From: Desulfuromonadales bacterium
GTDB lineage: Bacteria; Desulfobacterota; Desulfuromonadia; Geobacterales; Pseudopelobacteraceae
DNA: 34,905 nucleotides
Direction: 5' to 3'
Assembly: GCA_013377095.1 (NCBI GenBank)
Contig: JACAAY010000050.1
Coordinates: 1-34,905 of the forward strand
The notes below the pieces were generated by a model, which was given only the letters and a program-made list of their open reading frames with translations, was not told the origin of the DNA and did not search any database. Shown here one piece after another: positions 17,181-26,389 of this stretch (position 1 is the stretch's first letter; each line of letters begins with the position of its first letter). The translations under genes and the position numbers were made by a program.

Positions 17181-18101
17181 TTAGCCCTCAACAAGTGCCT
17201 GGCGTTCTTCAGCTGACAGATTTTCAACATATTCCATCATACCACGCAATGTGTTGCCAAAAAAGGTGCGTTCACGAATCTGGATATCTTTCGGCAATCT
17301 GCTTATGGCGCGATACTGTTCATCGCGTTCTTGCAGCCATGCCGAAAACACCTCTTCACGCCGGGAAGCCTCAACCGATGCGGTTTCCGCCACCCCTCTG
17401 ACCCACAGCAGAAGCTGCTTGCGGGCAATCTGCAGATACTCGAGGGCGCTATCAACCCGGCCATAGTGGGCGAATGCCATCGAGTGCGGAGCAAGCGCAA
17501 TCACCCGATCAAGGGATTCAAGGGCCACCTCCAGAATAAAACGGGGAGGCGTGGCCGGACGCATATAGATCCCTCCCTCAAGCTCACATCTCACACCAGC
17601 CACTTCTCCGGCAAAAAGAAAATCGTCCAGCAGGTAACTGCAGTGGTGCTGGGCATGGCCGGGGGTCAGAAAGGTGCGCACACCGGTCTGTCCAACATTC
17701 TCTTCAAAACGGATCTGTTCGGCCGGCACCGGAACAATCTCTCCATAGGCCTCAGCCACGGCGCCCAACACCTTGCGGGAGCCTTCCCAGAGCTTTTCCG
17801 GTGAAACCATGTGCCGGATTCCGTCCTGATGGCAGATCACCGTTGCTCCGGGAAACTCCTTCAATAGGGCGCCGGTTCCTCCGGCGTGATCAATGTGTAT
17901 GTGGGTAAGCAGTACATAATCGAGATGCGTGACTCCCCGTTGACGAAGCTCATGGCAGAGATGGGGAATGGTGGAGAGCGGGCCGGGATCAACCAGCAGA
18001 GTGAACCCGTCACCCCGGTAGCACCAGGAGCTGATGAATTTACGAAACCCTTCCAGGGTCGGCAGGTCCAGATCAATACAGAAGAGGTTGTCCAGGTTCA
18101 T
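17181..18101 (-). CDS. MBL-fold metallo-hydrolase
   Basis: A 306-residue metallo-beta-lactamase-fold enzyme. The start at 18101 has AAGGAG six bases upstream; an ATG 15 codons earlier has none. Metal ligands: THIHIDHAGG with His67, His69, Asp71, His72; GHAQHH with His149; AGE at 165-166 where the bridging Asp usually stands (here Glu166); and AHYGRV with His212. The early GFTLLVDPG strand is the usual start of the fold. A helical C-terminal region of about 90 residues (SALEYLQIARKQLLLWVRG onward) resembles glyoxalase II-like members with a C-terminal winged-helix or helical cap. Substrate unknown. Expressed from a promoter at 18179-18207 and followed by the PilZ gene. Confidence 0.88.
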   Translation of the reverse strand: MNLDNLFCIDLDLPTLEGFRKFISSWCYRGDGFTLLVDPGPLSTIPHLCHELRQRGVTHLDYVLLTHIHIDHAGGTGALLKEFPGATVICHQDGIRHMVSPEKLWEGSRKVLGAVAEAYGEIVPVPAEQIRFEENVGQTGVRTFLTPGHAQHHCSYLLDDFLFAGEVAGVRCELEGGIYMRPATPPRFILEVALESLDRVIALAPHSMAFAHYGRVDSALEYLQIARKQLLLWVRGVAETASVEASRREEVFSAWLQERDEQYRAISRLPKDIQIRERTFFGNTLRGMMEYVENLSAEERQALVEG

Positions 18102-18178
18102 GTAGTCTCCTTGCGGCGCGGTCAGCCATCCCTTGACGACAACCACATATGCCTATATTCTGACTGCGGGCGAAAAGA

Positions 18179-18207
18179 TTTTTACCCGCAGACGGGGGTT
18201 TTGTCAA
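18179..18207 (-). promoter_or_regulatory. Putative sigma70 promoter of the MBL-PilZ unit
   Basis: Minus strand TTGACA (18207-18202), 17-nt spacer, TAAAAA (18184-18179). The -35 is perfect, the -10 matches 4 of 6. A 7-bp inverted repeat CTGCGGG (18164-18170) / CCCGCAG (18185-18191) overlaps the spacer and -10 region and might be an operator. Confidence 0.45.
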
Positions 18208-18364
18208 CGCTCCAGTCGGGCCCCTGATCCGGATACGCGGCTTATAGCTGATACGTGAAGCCATTGGTATGCCAACACAAACCTGCTCTACGTTGTTCTT
18301 AAGAACATCGTAACGCACGTAATTTTCCAATCCAGAGCATATCCTTTGACTTACGTTGACTGAA

Positions 18365-18393
18365 TTGTCATGCTCCACAAAAAAGAGTATACA
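18365..18393 (+). promoter_or_regulatory. Putative sigma70 promoter of the HDOD gene
   Basis: TTGTCA (18365-18370), 17-nt spacer, TATACA (18388-18393). One mismatch in the -35, two in the -10. Transcription would start near 18400, before the AAAGGGG ribosome binding site at about 18422-18428. Confidence 0.45.
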
Positions 18394-18433
18394 TAGTTTT
18401 TGGAACTCGCTTCAGATGAGTAAAGGGGAATAC

Positions 18434-19252
18434 ATGCTTGTTTCAGCAGATATCCGAGAATTGCTTGCACAGCAACCCATCGCACTTCCCGTATTTCACC
18501 CCGTTGCCCTGAAACTGACGCTCATGCTCCCCGATCCCTATTCGGACTTTGACGACATAGTGCGGGTCATCAGCGAAGACCAGGCGCTCTCGGCGCAAGT
18601 GCTCAAAATGTCAAACTCCTCGGCCTACATGGGGCTCAAAAAAGCCGAAACCATCAAGGAATCCGCCATAAGACTGGGGGTGCGTCAGATCTCCGTGCTT
18701 GCCATGGCCGCATCACAGGCGTCACTGCACACATCCGACAACAGCACCATCAACGCTCTCATGCATGAACTCTGGCAGCATTCGCTGGCCTGCGCCCTCG
18801 GCTGCTGGTGGATTGCCCAGAACACCGCTCATCAAAGTATCCTGGAGCATGCCTACCTGGCAGGACTGCTCCATGACATCGGTAAACTGTATCTGTTAAA
18901 GGGCATGGAGCAACTGAGTCACAACAAGGAGCTTCACATACTCCTTGACCGGAAATCACTGATCGGGATTTTCACCGACATGCATGTGGAACAGGGTTGC
19001 CGTATCATGGATCACTGGAATATTCCCCCCATCTACCGCACGGTTGTTGCCAATCACCATGCAGAAAGTTGCGATCCCGTGGACACCCTGCTCACCATTG
19101 TGCGCCTTGTGAATGTGGTCAGCCAGAAGGTCAACCTGAGCCTGGACCCTGTCCACCGGACAACCCCGGAAGCCGAGATGCTGGATCTGGATGAAACGCA
19201 GCTGGAAAAGCTGGGGGCGGTCATGACAAACTATCGTGATGTTTCCATCTGA
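18434..19252 (+). CDS. HDOD domain protein
   Basis: A 272-residue protein made almost entirely of an HDOD domain, the HD-related output domain common in signalling proteins of this group. I start it at 18434, where AAAGGGG lies six bases upstream; in-frame ATGs at 18356 and 18416 have no such site. Seen: HPVALKLTLMLPDPYSDFDDIVRVISEDQALSAQVLKM with the typical 'I-x-x-D-P-x-L-x-x-x-V-L' phase around residues 42-60, SNSSAYMG, an SAIRLGVRQI helix, His116 in LWQHSLACA, and HDIGK at 147-151. The His-Asp pair is kept, unlike in some HDOD proteins, but phosphodiesterase activity has generally not been shown for the family. No REC or GGDEF domain is attached. Monocistronic and divergent from the MBL gene. 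Confidence 0.9.
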   Translation: MLVSADIRELLAQQPIALPVFHPVALKLTLMLPDPYSDFDDIVRVISEDQALSAQVLKMSNSSAYMGLKKAETIKESAIRLGVRQISVLAMAASQASLHTSDNSTINALMHELWQHSLACALGCWWIAQNTAHQSILEHAYLAGLLHDIGKLYLLKGMEQLSHNKELHILLDRKSLIGIFTDMHVEQGCRIMDHWNIPPIYRTVVANHHAESCDPVDTLLTIVRLVNVVSQKVNLSLDPVHRTTPEAEMLDLDETQLEKLGAVMTNYRDVSI

Positions 19253-19267
19253 CCATACCGTGCAGCA

Positions 19268-19831
19268 CTACTGACACAGATCATTTTTTCCCTGCGCAGT
19301 GAGCTGAAATTTCCTGAGAGGTATGTGCTGCACTCCCCGCGAACCAAGGCGACTCTCAAAAAGAATAAACTCCCGAACGGCAAGCAATGCCGCCTCCCGC
19401 CTGCCCCCCTGATTCAGAAAAGCATCACCGTCATTCCCGGAAGGTTGCTTGATCCTGGCCAGGGTGATATGGGGGAAAAAGGGGCGCGCCTCCTGGACAA
19501 TTCCACACGATAAAATCGCCTTTCGCAATTGCTCCGCCAGCACCATCAGGTGCGGTTCCGGCTTGATCCCTATCCAGAGGGTCCTGGGCCGTTTACGATT
19601 GGGGAAACAGCCGGGTTCTCCAATGGAAAGATCAAATGCCGGGTTCCGGATTTCAGAGAGTGTGCCCACCAGGGTGTTGATCTGCTCCCTTTCCACATCC
19701 CCCAGAAACGCCATGGTCAGATGAAGCTGCTCCCGGGGAACCCACCGGGCAGCGGGAATGTCGACCCGGAACCGAAACAGCTGCTCTTTGGTCTCATCCG
19801 ACACATCAACTGCAATAAACAGTCGTGGCAT
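19268..19831 (-). CDS. thpR: RNA 2',3'-cyclic phosphodiesterase (2'-5' RNA ligase family)
   Basis: A 187-residue 2H phosphoesterase. It begins with LFIAVDVSDETKEQL, the family's opening strand, and has both catalytic HxT motifs: His37-Leu-Thr39 (QLHLTMAFLG) and His121-Ile-Thr123 (FPHITLARI), plus RPRTLWIGI in the middle. It hydrolyses 2',3'-cyclic phosphate ends of RNA (and can catalyse 2'-5' ligation in vitro). AAGGGG stands 8 nt before the ATG. It follows the DUF1858 gene, with a strong hairpin between them, and its stop converges on the HDOD gene with a 15-bp gap. Confidence 0.94.
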   Translation of the reverse strand: MPRLFIAVDVSDETKEQLFRFRVDIPAARWVPREQLHLTMAFLGDVEREQINTLVGTLSEIRNPAFDLSIGEPGCFPNRKRPRTLWIGIKPEPHLMVLAEQLRKAILSCGIVQEARPFFPHITLARIKQPSGNDGDAFLNQGGRREAALLAVREFILFESRLGSRGVQHIPLRKFQLTAQGKNDLCQ

Positions 19832-19852
19832 GTGAAAACCCCTTCCAAATGC

Positions 19853-19884
19853 AGCGACCCCCGGAAATACTCCCGGGGGTCGCT
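19853..19884 (-). terminator. Strong hairpin between the DUF1858 gene and thpR
   Basis: AGCGACCCCCGG (19853-19864) pairs perfectly with CCGGGGGTCGCT (19873-19884), a 12-bp GC-rich stem with an 8-nt loop. On the minus strand only TGCATTTGG follows, so the U tail is weak; on the plus strand GTTGTTTG follows. It probably ends or attenuates the pyr-greA-DUF1858 transcript, or protects its 3' end. Confidence 0.55.
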
Positions 19885-19905
19885 GTTGTTTGTCACATTG
19901 GAAAG

Positions 19906-20106
19906 CTATGCAATGGCGTCGTTCAGGTCCTTCACCAGTACATTAACATCAATTCCGTGGGCATTGGCGCCCTGCTCAAGGCTTTCATTCTGAGCTCCCA
20001 TGCAACCCACACAGCCCAATTTGTGCTTCTGCAGTACCGCAACCGACGCGGGATAGGCCTGCATCACTTCAAAAAACGTCATATCTTTGGTAATCTTTTC
20101 GGCCAT
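19906..20106 (-). CDS. DUF1858 redox-disulfide domain protein
   Basis: A 66-residue protein matching the DUF1858 family, also called the hybrid-cluster-protein-associated redox disulfide domain. The N-terminus ITKDMTFFEVMQAYPASVAVLQKH is the usual opening ('x-x-I-x-x-x-D-x-T-I-x-E-V-L-x-x-Y-P'), the paired cysteines are Cys32 and Cys35 in GCVGC, and the ending ESLEQGANAHGIDVNVLVKDLN is standard. The two Cys probably form a redox disulfide or bind metal; no enzymatic role is established. Good Shine-Dalgarno AAGGAG, 25-nt gap after greA, so it is the distal gene of that transcript before a strong hairpin. Confidence 0.9.
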   Translation of the reverse strand: MAEKITKDMTFFEVMQAYPASVAVLQKHKLGCVGCMGAQNESLEQGANAHGIDVNVLVKDLNDAIA

Positions 20107-20130
20107 TACGTGATCTCCTTGACTGCATCG

Positions 20131-20607
20131 TTATTCGTATTTGATGTCGATAATCTCGTATTCTTTTATTCCCGAGGGAACTTTCACTTTGACCGAATCA
20201 TCCAGTTTATGCCCGATCAAGGCCTTACCCACCGGAGAGGTGCAGGAAATCTTGCCCAGCTTTATATCAGCCTCGTCCTCGCCGACTATTTTATAGGTTA
20301 TCTCGTCTTCGGAAGCGGTGTCATACAGCGTGACCGTCGCGCCAAAAACGACCTTATCCGGCTTCATATTGGAAAGGTCAACCACATAGGCTCGGGCCAG
20401 CTTGCTGTTAAGTTCCTGTATACGCCCCTCGATAAACCCCTGGCGGTTCTTGGCGGCGTCGTACTCGGCATTTTCAGACAGGTCGCCATGGGCACGAGCC
20501 TCGGCAATATCCTGAATCACCTTTGGCCGTTCCACACGTATTAGACGCTTAAGTTCCTCCTGAAGCGCCTCAAAACTCTCTTTTGTCAGTGGGATTGAAT
20601 GGGACAT
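20131..20607 (-). CDS. greA: Transcription elongation factor GreA
   Basis: A 158-residue protein, the standard GreA length. The N-terminal coiled-coil shows IPLTKESFEALQEELKRL, then ARAHGDLSENAEYDAAKNRQ with the acidic tip residues Asp and Glu that stimulate RNA cleavage by backtracked RNA polymerase, then FIEGRIQELNSKL. The C-terminal FKBP-like domain has FGATVTLYD, YKIVGEDEAD and SCTSPVGKALIGHKLDD. AAGGAG lies 10 nt before the ATG. It sits 57 nt after carB and is apparently co-transcribed with it, an arrangement that links pyrimidine synthesis and transcription. Confidence 0.97.
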   Translation of the reverse strand: MSHSIPLTKESFEALQEELKRLIRVERPKVIQDIAEARAHGDLSENAEYDAAKNRQGFIEGRIQELNSKLARAYVVDLSNMKPDKVVFGATVTLYDTASEDEITYKIVGEDEADIKLGKISCTSPVGKALIGHKLDDSVKVKVPSGIKEYEIIDIKYE

Positions 20608-20664
20608 CTAACCGAAGCTCCTTGATAGTATGTGGGTTATTTTACCCGAAGAGGGCGTTTGCCC

Positions 20665-23600
20665 TTATTTCAGATATTCCTGCAACGACTTCACTTCCAG
20701 ATCATGTCCCTTGAGGGCAATAATGCTGTCAACCGCCGCCTTGGCGCCTGCCACCGTGGTGAAATAAGCGATGTTGTGCATCAGGGATTCGCGGCGGATG
20801 GAGAACGAGTCGGCTACGGCCTGGGGCCCCTGGGTCGTATTGACCACCAGATTGACTTCACCGTTTTTGATTGCGTCCACAATATGGGGACGCCCTTCAA
20901 GCACCTTGTTGACACGCTTGACCGGAATACCCTTTTCCGTCAAATAGGAGGCCGTGCCATCGGTTGCCAGGATTCCAAATCCAGCCTTATACAACTTTTC
21001 AGCAGCAGAGACAACATGTTTCTTGTCTGCATTGCGCACACTAAAAAAGGCATTGCCGGCCAGCGGCATTTTAACGTTGGCCCCCAGTTGCGCCTTGGCA
21101 AATGCTTCGGCAAAGGTGTCGCCGATCCCCATGACCTCACCGGTTGACTTCATCTCCGGCCCAAGAATGGTATCGACACCGGGAAACTTGACAAAGGGGA
21201 AAACCGATTCCTTGACCGAAATATGCACCGGGATGATATCACCGGAAACCCCCAGTTCCTTGAGGCTTTTTCCCGCCATGATCCGGGCGGCGATCTTGGC
21301 CAGAGGGCGACCGGTCGCCTTGGAAACAAAGGGCGCCGTACGGGAAGCCCGCGGATTGACCTCCAGAATATAGATCTTCCCATCCTTGATGGCATACTGC
21401 ACGTTCATCAGGCCTTTTACATTCAGTTCCAGGGCCATCAAAACCGTCTGACGCCGAATTTCGGCCACCATCTCATCGGAGATGGAGTAGGGGGGCAGCG
21501 AACAGGCCGAATCACCGGAGTGGATGCCGGCCTCTTCGATGTGCTCCATGATGCCACCGATCACAACCTCGTTACCGTCGCAGAGCGCATCAACATCGAT
21601 CTCAATGGCCTCGTCCAGGAATTTGTCAATCAGAATGGGGTGTTCGGGAGACACCAGTACCGCCGTGGTCATGTAGCGCCGCAGATTTTCCACATCATAG
21701 ACGATCTCCATGGCCCGGCCGCCGAGAACATAGGAGGGGCGCACGACAACCGGATAACCGACACGGTCGGCCACCTTTTCGGCATCCTCAAAGGAGCGGG
21801 CCATGCCGTTCTCCGGCTGGAGCAGACAGAGTTTATGCAGCATCTCCTGGAAGCGTTCGCGGTCCTCGGCACGGTCAATGGCATCGGGCGAGGTGCCGAT
21901 AATCGGCACGCCGGCCTTTTCCAACGCCATGGCCAGCTTGAGCGGCGTCTGGCCACCAAACTGAACGATCACCCCGACCGGATTCTCCACGTCAACAATC
22001 GCCAGTACGTCCTCCAGGGTCAGTGGTTCAAAATAGAGACGATCAGAGGTATCGTAATCGGTGGAAACGGTTTCCGGGTTACAGTTGACCATGATGGTCT
22101 CGTAGCCATCCTCTGCCAGGGCAAACACGCCATGCACGCAGCAGTAATCGAATTCAATGCCCTGCCCGATCCGGTTGGGTCCACCACCCAGAATAATGAT
22201 TTTTTTCTTATCGGTCGGCTCTGCTTCACACTCATCCTCGTAGGTTGAGTACAGGTAGGGCGTGTGGGCCACAAACTCGGCCGCGCAGGTGTCAACCCGC
22301 TTGTAGACCGGCTTGACGTTAATGGAAAGACGCAGGCTGCGGACCTGATCCTCGGTCATGTTCCAGAGCTGTGACAGGGTTTTGTCGGAAAAACCGTACC
22401 GTTTGGCTTCGCGCAACTCATCCCGTGTAATTGACGTCGGATCAAGCTGTTTCAGCTCTTCTTCCTTTTCGATAATCTGACGGATGTTGTGCAGGAACCA
22501 GGGATCGATGGCTGTGTGACGCTGGATATCCGCAACGGTCATGCCGCTACGCAGGGCATCGGCCAGATACCACAGCCGCTCCCAGTTGGGAATACGCAAT
22601 TTCTCCAGCAAAAGCTGCTGTTCCTTTGCGGTCAGGGAGCGCCTGGTTTCAGCTCCCAGATCAAACAGACGTGAATCGAAACCGGAAACGCCGATTTCAA
22701 GCGAGCGCAGCGCCTTCTGAAAAGACTCCTTGAAGGTGCGACCGATGGCCATAACCTCACCGACCGACTTCATCTGGGTTGTCAGGGTGGCATTGGCGGC
22801 GGGAAATTTTTCAAAGGTAAAACGGGGCACCTTGGTAACCACATAGTCGATGCTCGGTTCGAAACAGGCCGGCGTCTCGCGGGTGATATCGTTGGTAACC
22901 TCATCCAGGGTATAGCCAACCGCCAGCTTGGCCGCAATCTTGGCAATCGGAAAACCGGTTGCCTTGGATGCCAGGGCTGAAGAGCGCGAAACGCGCGGAT
23001 TCATCTCGATCACCACCAGACGGCCGTCGCGGGGATTGACGCCAAACTGGATATTGGAACCACCGGTATCCACTCCGATTTCGCGGATGATCTTGAGGGA
23101 TGCGTCACGCAGGATCTGGTACTCCTTGTCGGTCAGGGTCTGGGCCGGCGCCACGGTAATGGAATCGCCGGTGTGCACCCCCATGGGATCGAAGTTTTCG
23201 ATGGAGCAGATGATCACCACGTTATCGGCCGTGTCGCGCATCACCTCCAGCTCGAACTCCTTCCAGCCAATGACCGACTCTTCCACCAGGATCTCGTCGG
23301 TGGGCGAGGCATCGATGCCTGCCATGGCCATTTTTTCGTACTCTTCCATGTTGTAGGCAATGCCGCCGCCGCTGCCGCCCAGGGTAAAGGAGGGGCGGAT
23401 AATGGCCGGAAAACCGATCTCCTTGATCACCAGCATGGCTTCGTTCTGGTTGTGGGCCAGACCGGAGCGGGGAATGGCAAGTCCGATGTTCTCCATGGCC
23501 TGCTTGAAGAGCGTGCGGTCCTCGGCCTTCTTGATGGCGGGCAGCTTGGCGCCGATCAGCTCAACGCCGTACTTTTCCAGAATCCCCATCTCCGCCACTG

Positions 23601-23901
23601 CCACGGCGGTGTTCAGGGCGGTCTGGCCGCCAAGCGTCGGCAGCAGGGCGTCGGGACGTTCCTTCTCAATGATTTTGGCGAGAATTTCGGGGGTGACCGG
23701 CTCGATGTAGGTGTGATCGGCAAAATCGGGGTCGGTCATGATGGTGGCCGGATTACTGTTCAACAGCACCACCTCGTATCCCTCCTCCTTCAAGGCCTTG
23801 CAGGCCTGGGTGCCGGAATAGTCGAATTCGCAGGCCTGGCCGATGACGATCGGCCCGGCGCCGATGATGAGGATTTTTTTGATGTCAGTTCTTTTAGGCA
23901 T
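20665..23901 (-). CDS. carB: Carbamoyl-phosphate synthase, large subunit
   Basis: A 1078-residue enzyme making carbamoyl phosphate from bicarbonate, ATP and ammonia delivered by CarA. I start it at 23901 ([16 protein letters not shown], the universal CarB opening) with AAGGAG about 10 nt upstream; the frame continues to 23961 but the extra 20 residues overlap the DMT gene and are not conserved-looking. Two homologous halves are clear: the first ATP-grasp with [13 protein letters not shown] and [20 protein letters not shown], the oligomerisation domain, the second half with [32 protein letters not shown] and [18 protein letters not shown], and a C-terminal MGS-like allosteric domain beginning near FFSVRNADK. 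Length and all motifs are normal. Confidence 0.98.
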   Translation of the reverse strand: MPKRTDIKKILIIGAGPIVIGQACEFDYSGTQACKALKEEGYEVVLLNSNPATIMTDPDFADHTYIEPVTPEILAKIIEKERPDALLPTLGGQTALNTAVAVAEMGILEKYGVELIGAKLPAIKKAEDRTLFKQAMENIGLAIPRSGLAHNQNEAMLVIKEIGFPAIIRPSFTLGGSGGGIAYNMEEYEKMAMAGIDASPTDEILVEESVIGWKEFELEVMRDTADNVVIICSIENFDPMGVHTGDSITVAPAQTLTDKEYQILRDASLKIIREIGVDTGGSNIQFGVNPRDGRLVVIEMNPRVSRSSALASKATGFPIAKIAAKLAVGYTLDEVTNDITRETPACFEPSIDYVVTKVPRFTFEKFPAANATLTTQMKSVGEVMAIGRTFKESFQKALRSLEIGVSGFDSRLFDLGAETRRSLTAKEQQLLLEKLRIPNWERLWYLADALRSGMTVADIQRHTAIDPWFLHNIRQIIEKEEELKQLDPTSITRDELREAKRYGFSDKTLSQLWNMTEDQVRSLRLSINVKPVYKRVDTCAAEFVAHTPYLYSTYEDECEAEPTDKKKIIILGGGPNRIGQGIEFDYCCVHGVFALAEDGYETIMVNCNPETVSTDYDTSDRLYFEPLTLEDVLAIVDVENPVGVIVQFGGQTPLKLAMALEKAGVPIIGTSPDAIDRAEDRERFQEMLHKLCLLQPENGMARSFEDAEKVADRVGYPVVVRPSYVLGGRAMEIVYDVENLRRYMTTAVLVSPEHPILIDKFLDEAIEIDVDALCDGNEVVIGGIMEHIEEAGIHSGDSACSLPPYSISDEMVAEIRRQTVLMALELNVKGLMNVQYAIKDGKIYILEVNPRASRTAPFVSKATGRPLAKIAARIMAGKSLKELGVSGDIIPVHISVKESVFPFVKFPGVDTILGPEMKSTGEVMGIGDTFAEAFAKAQLGANVKMPLAGNAFFSVRNADKKHVVSAAEKLYKAGFGILATDGTASYLTEKGIPVKRVNKVLEGRPHIVDAIKNGEVNLVVNTTQGPQAVADSFSIRRESLMHNIAYFTTVAGAKAAVDSIIALKGHDLEVKSLQEYLK

Positions 23902-23924
23902 ATATTCAAAGCTCCTTCGTGTGA

Positions 23925-24251
23925 TTACCTGAAAATAAAAAAGACCGCTCCGGCCAGGCAAAAACCCGCCCAGAGATAATTCCAGCTGAGATTCGTCCCC
24001 ATGTACAGAACTGCAAAGGGAACAAACACCGCCAGGGTGATGACTTCCTGCAAAATCTTCAGCTGAGCCAGAGTGAACCTGCCGTAACCGATCCGGTTGG
24101 CCGGCACCTGGATCAGGTATTCGAAAAACGCGATGCCCCAGCTGACGGCAACGGCGATCAGCCAGTGCCGGGTGCGCAGGTTTTTCAGGTGGGCATACCA
24201 GGCAAAGGTCATGAAAACATTGGAGATGACCAGCAGGCAGACCGTCCTCAT
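23925..24251 (-). CDS. Small DMT-family / DUF486 membrane protein
   Basis: A 108-residue protein with four hydrophobic helices: about 2-20, 30-46, 70-88 and 90-107. The segments [34 protein letters not shown] and [14 protein letters not shown] are characteristic of DUF486, a small branch of the drug/metabolite transporter superfamily, which probably acts as a dimer. Substrate unknown. Its ATG immediately follows the stop of the radical SAM gene (TAGATG, no gap), so it is translationally coupled; its stop lies 23 nt before the carB start. It is an insertion between carA and carB relative to the simple carAB order. Confidence 0.88.
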   Translation of the reverse strand: MRTVCLLVISNVFMTFAWYAHLKNLRTRHWLIAVAVSWGIAFFEYLIQVPANRIGYGRFTLAQLKILQEVITLAVFVPFAVLYMGTNLSWNYLWAGFCLAGAVFFIFR

Positions 24252-25154
24252 CTAGTCCTGCACCCAGCCATTCTCCAACCCGAACTCTTCCAGCCAGCCC
24301 TCGGCGCGATCATACTCCCCGTTGGTGATCTTGCGGCTGATGCCGGGAGTATCCGGTGCGCGGTGGGCGGGAAAATACTGGCGCATCAGTGAAATATGTG
24401 TCTGGCGCCCCAGGTTTGAAGCGATCCAGCCCAACGTTTCCCGAGTGCCGGACAACTCCCCCGGCAAAACCAGGTGGCGAATGATCACGCCCTTGGTTGC
24501 CAGACCATGGTCATCCAACTGAAGATGACCCACCTGGCGCAGCATCTCAGCCACCGCCGTACGGTTTATATCACGATAGCCGGGAGCACGGGAGAGCTGC
24601 TGGGCAACTTCGTCGTCCGCGTATTTCATATCCGGCAGATAGATATTCACCACCCCGTCCAGCAGCTGTAGCGCATCCCGTTTCTCGTACCCACTGCTGT
24701 TCCAGACCAGAGGCAGCTTGAAACCCAAAGGAATTGCCAGCCACAGGGCTGCCAGCAACTGGGGCAGATAGTGTGTCGGGGTGACAAAATTGATGTTGTG
24801 CACCTGCTGGCTCTGCAGCCGCAGCATCTTTTCCGCCAGGACACGGGTTGACAGGTCCTGTCCATTCCCCAACTGGCTGATGGGAAAGTTCTGGCAGAAG
24901 CGGCAGCTCAGGGAACAGCCGCTGAGGAATATGGTGCCCGACCCCTTGCTTCCCGAGATGGGCGGTTCCTCGCCGGTGTGCACGCTGGCAGCGGCGATCC
25001 TGGGCAGCAGGCCGGCATTGCAGATCCCCCGCTCACCCCTGATTCGGTTGACGCCGCAATCGTGGGGGCAGAGATCGCAGGCCTTAAGGCGCCGGAACGC
25101 CTCACGTATCCGCTGGAGCAGTTCTCCCGACTGATAGAGTTCTTGATAGGTCAT
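24252..25154 (-). CDS. Radical SAM protein related to pyruvate formate-lyase activases (PflX-like)
   Basis: A 300-residue radical SAM enzyme. The 4Fe-4S motif is Cys80-x3-Cys84-x2-Cys87 ([13 protein letters not shown]). Upstream lies a second cysteine group, [12 protein letters not shown] (Cys26, Cys29, Cys33) and GICNAG (Cys45), typical of the PflX/AmmeMemoRadiSam-like subgroup (PIRSF004869). Further support: [22 protein letters not shown] and DIYLPD-like [13 protein letters not shown] and RHLVLPGEL. Activates or modifies an unidentified partner; no glycyl-radical enzyme is nearby. The ATG at 25154 has no Shine-Dalgarno: the space before it is filled by a G/C repeat. Followed without gap by the DMT gene and preceded by carA. 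Confidence 0.9.
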   Translation of the reverse strand: MTYQELYQSGELLQRIREAFRRLKACDLCPHDCGVNRIRGERGICNAGLLPRIAAASVHTGEEPPISGSKGSGTIFLSGCSLSCRFCQNFPISQLGNGQDLSTRVLAEKMLRLQSQQVHNINFVTPTHYLPQLLAALWLAIPLGFKLPLVWNSSGYEKRDALQLLDGVVNIYLPDMKYADDEVAQQLSRAPGYRDINRTAVAEMLRQVGHLQLDDHGLATKGVIIRHLVLPGELSGTRETLGWIASNLGRQTHISLMRQYFPAHRAPDTPGISRKITNGEYDRAEGWLEEFGLENGWVQD

Positions 25155-25156
25155 GG

Positions 25157-25240
25157 GAACGGGGGACTGGGGACCGGGTAAAACTGTGCCTCACGGTTCA
25201 GTATCATTTTCTGGTCCCTGGTCCCTGGTCCCTGGTCCCC
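25157..25240. repeat. Heptamer tandem repeat with facing G-rich arm
   Basis: Four perfect tandem copies of CTGGTCC run from 25211 to 25238, followed by CC. The other end of the same gap, about 25157-25179, carries the complementary type of sequence (GGGGGACTGGGGACCGGG), so the two can fold as GGGGACC/GGTCCCC around a ~35-nt loop. The block separates carA from the radical SAM gene and abuts the latter's start codon. Confidence 0.8.
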
Positions 25241-25242
25241 AA

Positions 25243-26364
25243 TCACCGATTCTTCTCCATCATCTCAACAAACCTGCCAAACAGATACTGGGAGTCATGC
25301 GGTCCGGGCGACGCCTCGGGGTGATGCTGCACCGAGAATATCGGCAGAGTGCAATGACTGATGCCCTCCACGGTCTGGTCGTTGAGGTTCTCGTGTCCCA
25401 GGCAGGCGGCATCTCCCAGCGAATCCAGATCCACGGCAAAGCCATGGTTCTGGGCAGTGATCTCCACCTTGCGAGTGGACATGTCCATGACCGGCAGGTT
25501 GGAGCCGTGGTTACCAAAGGGGAGCTTCATGGTTTTGCCGCCCAGGGCCAGACCCAGCAGCTGATGTCCCAGACAGATGCCGAAGATCGGTTTTTTCCCG
25601 ACCAGTTTTCTGATCTCTTCCTGCACCGCCACCAACGGTTCCGGGTCACCGGGGCCGTTGGAGAGGAAAATGCCGTCCGGGTTCATGGCCAGCACATCGG
25701 CTGCGGAAAAATTGGCCGGAACAACGGTCACGTCACAGCCCGCGTCAACCAGGCAACGCAGAATATTGTACTTGATGCCGAAATCGTAGGCCACCACCTT
25801 GTATTTCAGGGTGGAGGCATCCACCTGGGGATAGCCGTTCTCCAATGTCCAGACACCCTCACTCCAGTGGTAGGGTTTGTCGCAGGACACGCCCGAAGCC
25901 AGGTCCAGACCGGCCATGCTGTGAATGGCGGCCGCCTTGGCGATCAGACTTTTGTGATCCCTGTCCGTCGTGGAGATGACGCCGTTCTGGGCGCCCTTGT
26001 CCCGCAGGTGACGGGTCAGGGCACGGGTATCGATTCCCTGGATGCCGACCACACCGTTTTCCTTGAGATAGGCATCCAGACTCATGCTGGCACGCCAGTT
26101 GGAATAGCACTCCTGGTACTCCCGGACAATGAAACCGGAGAGGAACAGGGACCGGCTTTCGATATCCTCGGGGTTGATGCCGGTGTTGCCGATCTGGGTG
26201 TAGGTCATGGTGACCATCTGCCCCTTGTAGGAGGGGTCGGTCAAGACCTCCTGGTAACCGGTCATGGCGGTATTGAAAACCACCTCACCACAGGCCTCTC
26301 CGCCTGCGCCAAATGATGTTCCTTCAAAGATGCGCCCGTCGGCGAGCGCGAGAATTGCTTTCAT
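25243..26364 (-). CDS. carA: Carbamoyl-phosphate synthase, small (glutaminase) subunit
   Basis: A 373-residue class I glutamine amidotransferase that hydrolyses glutamine and channels ammonia to CarB. Start chosen at 26364 (KAILALADGRIFEG), with GGAG 9 nt upstream; the longer open frame runs into pyrC. The N-terminal CPSase domain shows FNTAMTGYQEVLTDPSY and IQGIDTRALTRHLRD; the amidotransferase triad is Cys264 (GICLGHQLLGLA), His348 and Glu350 (VQHHPEASPGP). The order pyrC-carA has a 25-nt gap. Full length with no anomaly. Confidence 0.98.
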   Translation of the reverse strand: MKAILALADGRIFEGTSFGAGGEACGEVVFNTAMTGYQEVLTDPSYKGQMVTMTYTQIGNTGINPEDIESRSLFLSGFIVREYQECYSNWRASMSLDAYLKENGVVGIQGIDTRALTRHLRDKGAQNGVISTTDRDHKSLIAKAAAIHSMAGLDLASGVSCDKPYHWSEGVWTLENGYPQVDASTLKYKVVAYDFGIKYNILRCLVDAGCDVTVVPANFSAADVLAMNPDGIFLSNGPGDPEPLVAVQEEIRKLVGKKPIFGICLGHQLLGLALGGKTMKLPFGNHGSNLPVMDMSTRKVEITAQNHGFAVDLDSLGDAACLGHENLNDQTVEGISHCTLPIFSVQHHPEASPGPHDSQYLFGRFVEMMEKNR

Positions 26365-26389
26365 AATCCGTAACTCCAAAAAATCGTTT

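Larger units (their letters stand above)
18102..18433. other. Divergent intergenic region between MBL and HDOD genes
   Basis: 332 bp without a convincing gene. It holds a minus-strand promoter with an overlapping inverted repeat (18164-18207) and a plus-strand promoter (18365-18393). The middle, about 18210-18340, shows nothing I can identify. Confidence 0.7.

Noticed and set aside
20648..20667. Possible terminator between carB and greA (AGGGC/GCCCT)
   Set aside because: Five-bp stem without a U run; the genes are probably co-transcribed.
23902..23961. 20-residue extension of carB
   Set aside because: It overlaps the DMT gene; the conserved CarB start with AAGGAG is at 23901.
22928..23979. 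Long plus-strand frames opposite carB
   Set aside because: Antisense shadows produced by the GC-biased codon use of carB.
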